Below are positions 18,523 through 21,046 of a stretch of 21,046 nt of DNA, in pieces. Made by a program: the position numbers and the translations under genes. Positions within the stretch are counted from its first letter, which is position 1. Each line of letters opens with the position of its first letter. Location: assembly GCA_015852425.1 (NCBI GenBank), contig JAAAIG010000684.1, positions 1 to 21,046 of the forward strand, read 5' to 3'. Source of the DNA: Gryganskiella cystojenkinii (lineage: Eukaryota; Mortierellomycota; Mortierellomycetes; Mortierellales; Mortierellaceae). Below the pieces are notes generated by a model. That model was given only the letters and a program-made list of their open reading frames with translations. It was not told the origin of the DNA and did not search any database.

Positions 18523-20847
18523 ATGTCATCCACAACAACGACAACAGAAACAACGGCGACCGCATCACCATCGCCATCACCATCGCCATCATCAACGCCT
18601 GCAGCAAGAGCACAAGCGTCATCCCCACCACTCTCGTCACCAGCCCCCTCGGACATTAGTTCGATTGTACCTGGAACCATCTTTCCAGATGATATCCCAC
18701 CAACGCTCATAGAAGGCGGTCTCGGTCAAGACTCGCCTTCACCACCTTTTGGAGGAAGCGGCGGAGGCGGAGGTAGTAGTAACAGTACTCAAATCGAAGT
18801 CAGCGCGACCATTCAAACCGTCCTCATCACCCTCGGTATCGTCATTGGTGCCTTATTTCTAGTCGGTGTCCTCGCAACCTATTACATCTCACACAAGAAC
18901 AGGGCTGCAGAAGAGAAAAAGAAGGAGAAAGAAAAAGAAGACCAACTTCAATCCGAGGATGAAGCTGATGGTCAACAACAGGAAAACATCTTATCCTCCG
19001 TGATTGTTCACCCCGAAGGCTCCGAACAGCAAGAAACGACGCAAGGGACTGGGCCAAAAGGAACGACGCCGTTCTTGCCATTCGACTCTTCCTTTTCGAG
19101 TAACGCCTTGGTCACAGAAAATGGTAAGGAGACGGAAAGAAGGTGGGGGAACCCTCGCGGGAATAGAAAAAAAAGATCGCAGTAACAAGAGCAAGAGCCG
19201 AAACTGATAACCCTTCTCATTATTCCCCTTTTGCTTTCCCCTTCCCCATAATACATTTTTATTATAGAAAAATTCCTCAATGGGGACACATCGGAGGACG
19301 ACAGCCTAGGGTCAGGAGTCGGACGCGGTGGGTATTCGATATCAAGTACTCATGGACTAGATGCACCCTTTGTCCACACCATGAATCCTTATCCAACACC
19401 AACAAGTAGTCTATCCGGTCGCAAGAATCCAAGGAACTCGATCATGGAAGTGGCACAGGCCTATGCACATAGTCAGAGCGCTTTTATTACTAGTGATGGA
19501 TTTACTGCCAGGAATGCTAGTGGGATGATGGGGATGCCCGCTATCACGATGGAGTCTGCACCCTTACCATCCGTGGTCGAACCACAATCAACACATTCTA
19601 TCTATGGAAATCTTGGACCGTCTGCCTCGACTTCGACTCCAGCACTAAGTCTTGGAAGCGCTCGGCCGATTTCTCCACCTTCTTCGTCTGTGGGATCCAA
19701 CGCTCCTAGCATGATCCTTCTCGACCCGTTCGAGACTAACAACAGCAGTACTGCGAGCTTGAATCTCCTTGTACCTGTCGACGATACTACTGCCGACGCA
19801 GACCAAAGTTCGTTCCACAGTGTCGCACCCGCCAACTCGTCCTCTTCTGGTAAAGACTGGTCACAGGTTCAGGAGTATCTTCGTCAGCGGAAGAGTGAAG
19901 ACTCTATGAACCCTCGTGTGATCCGACGCCCATCCCAAAACAATGGTTCGACACCCCCATCGAGTCATCGACACACCATTGCTCTGCTCTCTGGTCCTCT
20001 CACGCTCTTGCACTCGAATACGGCCTCGACCGCCTCGCTGGCCTCCAAAAGTTCCGGATTCCCAGCCGAGATCTCGTACCAACCGCCATTAACACCAACA
20101 AGTCCTGTTGTGGGATTCAATCGAGGCTCTAGACGAACAGGAGCTTTAGCAAATGTCTCGGGTGACGAGGGTTCTTTCCGGCCAGCGGCCAGGAATGGAG
20201 CTGCAGTTTTTGAAGGCACGACTAAACATCCTCGAAATAGTAGATATGTCGATGGATATGATGAAGGTCAGGATGGGTCGGACTATGAGCACTATCGCTT
20301 GCGGCACTCGTTCGAACGATCACGGCTATTACTGGATCGATCCGACAGAGCCATCGTGAGCCTCCCCCTCCCTCGAATGGATCGTCCTTTAAACGATGAC
20401 GACGATAACGACAAGGAGATTCTCTCTGCCCCACTCTATCTGCCATCCTCTGGAGCCTCCAGCAGGATTCCCTACATGGTCCGCCCAGATACACAAGAGC
20501 AGGAGCTTCATCCTCATCAACAATTGTCCCATCCAGATCCTGCCGTGGTTCGTCGTGTACCTAAACACAATAAGGCAGGTTCCACAGGAGGCAAGAACAG
20601 TTACCTGGACGATTACCGGGAACAGCAACGATTGAAGAAGCAAAAACGATTGTCGGGGATCATGGATCTTGAGAAGCAGCAGGGTGGACCGGAGGAAGGT
20701 ATCATCACTGCTGGTAGAAGACGGTCCAGCAAGATTTTCCAGAATGCGATACGTCGAGCAAGTCAACTCTATGCGCCATCGTCTTTTCAACTTACAAAAG
20801 ACACATCTGAGGATGCGAGCGCAGCTGTTTCTAGAGTAGATTTTTAA
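18523..20847 (+). CDS. Single-pass membrane protein with Ser/Pro-rich N-terminus and long Ser-rich tail (2 exons)
   Basis: Exons 18523-19123 and 19268-20847 join across a 144-nt intron (donor G^GTAAGG, acceptor ATTATAG^AA) to 726 residues. Residues 2-45 are Ser/Thr/Pro-rich. A Gly-rich linker (77-84) leads to one transmembrane helix at about 98-121 (VLITLGIVIGALFLVGVLAT). The following lysine-rich stretch (HKNRAAEEKKKEKEK) puts the C-terminus in the cytoplasm by the positive-inside rule. The 600-residue tail is Ser-rich and basic near its end (GRRRSSKIFQNAIRRAS), with many possible phosphorylation sites. The layout recalls fungal wall-stress sensors of the Mid2/Wsc kind, but I see no WSC domain and no N-terminal signal peptide, so function is open. 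The frame stays open for 21 codons before the ATG, back to an acceptor-like AG at 18458-18459, so a 5' exon may be missing. Confidence 0.8.
18563..18592 (+). repeat. Coding 12-bp tandem repeat (Ser-Pro)
   Basis: Two and a half copies of a 12-mer built from CATCAC and CATCGC, encoding the Ser-Pro run at residues 15-23 of the membrane protein. Synonymous alternation of TCA and TCG preserves the Ser-Pro pattern. Confidence 0.75.
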
Positions 20848-21046
20848 TAGAAAGGATGCAAGAAACATGTTTGAGTATTTTTTATGTTTGGTGGGCAAAA
20901 AAACAAAGGGTGTCTCGCAAAGGAGTGCACTCCAAGTGATGAAAAAATGACTTTCGCCTCTGGGAATCCGGGGGATGATCCCTGGACTGGGCAGTCGGAC
21001 CCCTCTAATTTGATATTGTCGGGACCGACCGTTTTCTATCAAGTTA
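20848..21046. other. 3' flank of the membrane-protein gene
   Basis: Too short to hold a complete gene. No canonical AATAAA was seen. It probably contains the 3' UTR and the beginning of the next intergenic region. Confidence 0.4.

Noticed and set aside
20875..20892. TTTTATGTTTG resembling a yeast replication-origin core
   Set aside because: It has one mismatch to the budding-yeast consensus, and that consensus is not known to apply to this kind of fungus.
1..21046. CRISPR arrays, insertion sequences, prophage or retroviral genes
   Set aside because: No regularly spaced repeats, transposase, integrase or reverse-transcriptase motifs were found on either strand.

Overview
The window looks like nuclear DNA of a filamentous fungus, most likely an early-diverging one of the Mortierella type. 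This is inferred from short GT-AG introns of about 100-145 nt with fungal-like splice sites, a tandem pair of leucine-rich F-box proteins, very long glutamine/histidine/serine-rich proteins, pyrimidine tracts ahead of genes, and no sign of operons or ribosome binding sites. No mobile element, CRISPR array, tRNA or rRNA gene was found.

Layout. Positions 1-2658 hold two F-box/LRR-like genes in tandem on the minus strand. The first is cut by the window edge and has an in-frame TAA just before its F-box. Positions 2874-7826 (minus) hold two long low-complexity coding blocks. They are probably the 5' and 3' exons of one gene of unknown function, with a 627-nt gap that may contain a 54-nt exon. Positions 9514-12075 (plus) hold a five-exon gene for a Rex1-type DEDDh RNA exonuclease, fully resolved from the sequence. 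It converges on a two-exon minus-strand gene (12758-14556) for a glutamine-rich protein with a C-terminal HMG box. A nearly 4-kb stretch without a supported gene (14557-18522) follows, rich in homopolymers, (TG)n and (GA)n. Then comes a two-exon plus-strand gene (18523-20847) for a single-pass membrane protein with a long serine-rich, probably cytoplasmic tail.

The genes do not form a pathway. Functions are clear for the exonuclease (3' trimming of structured RNAs), fairly clear for the F-box proteins (substrate adaptors of SCF ubiquitin ligases) and for the HMG protein (DNA or chromatin binding), and unknown for the rest. The most interesting open points are the structure of the Q/RS-rich gene, the F-box gene with the internal stop, the large simple-repeat intergenic region, and the membrane protein whose 5' end may be incomplete.
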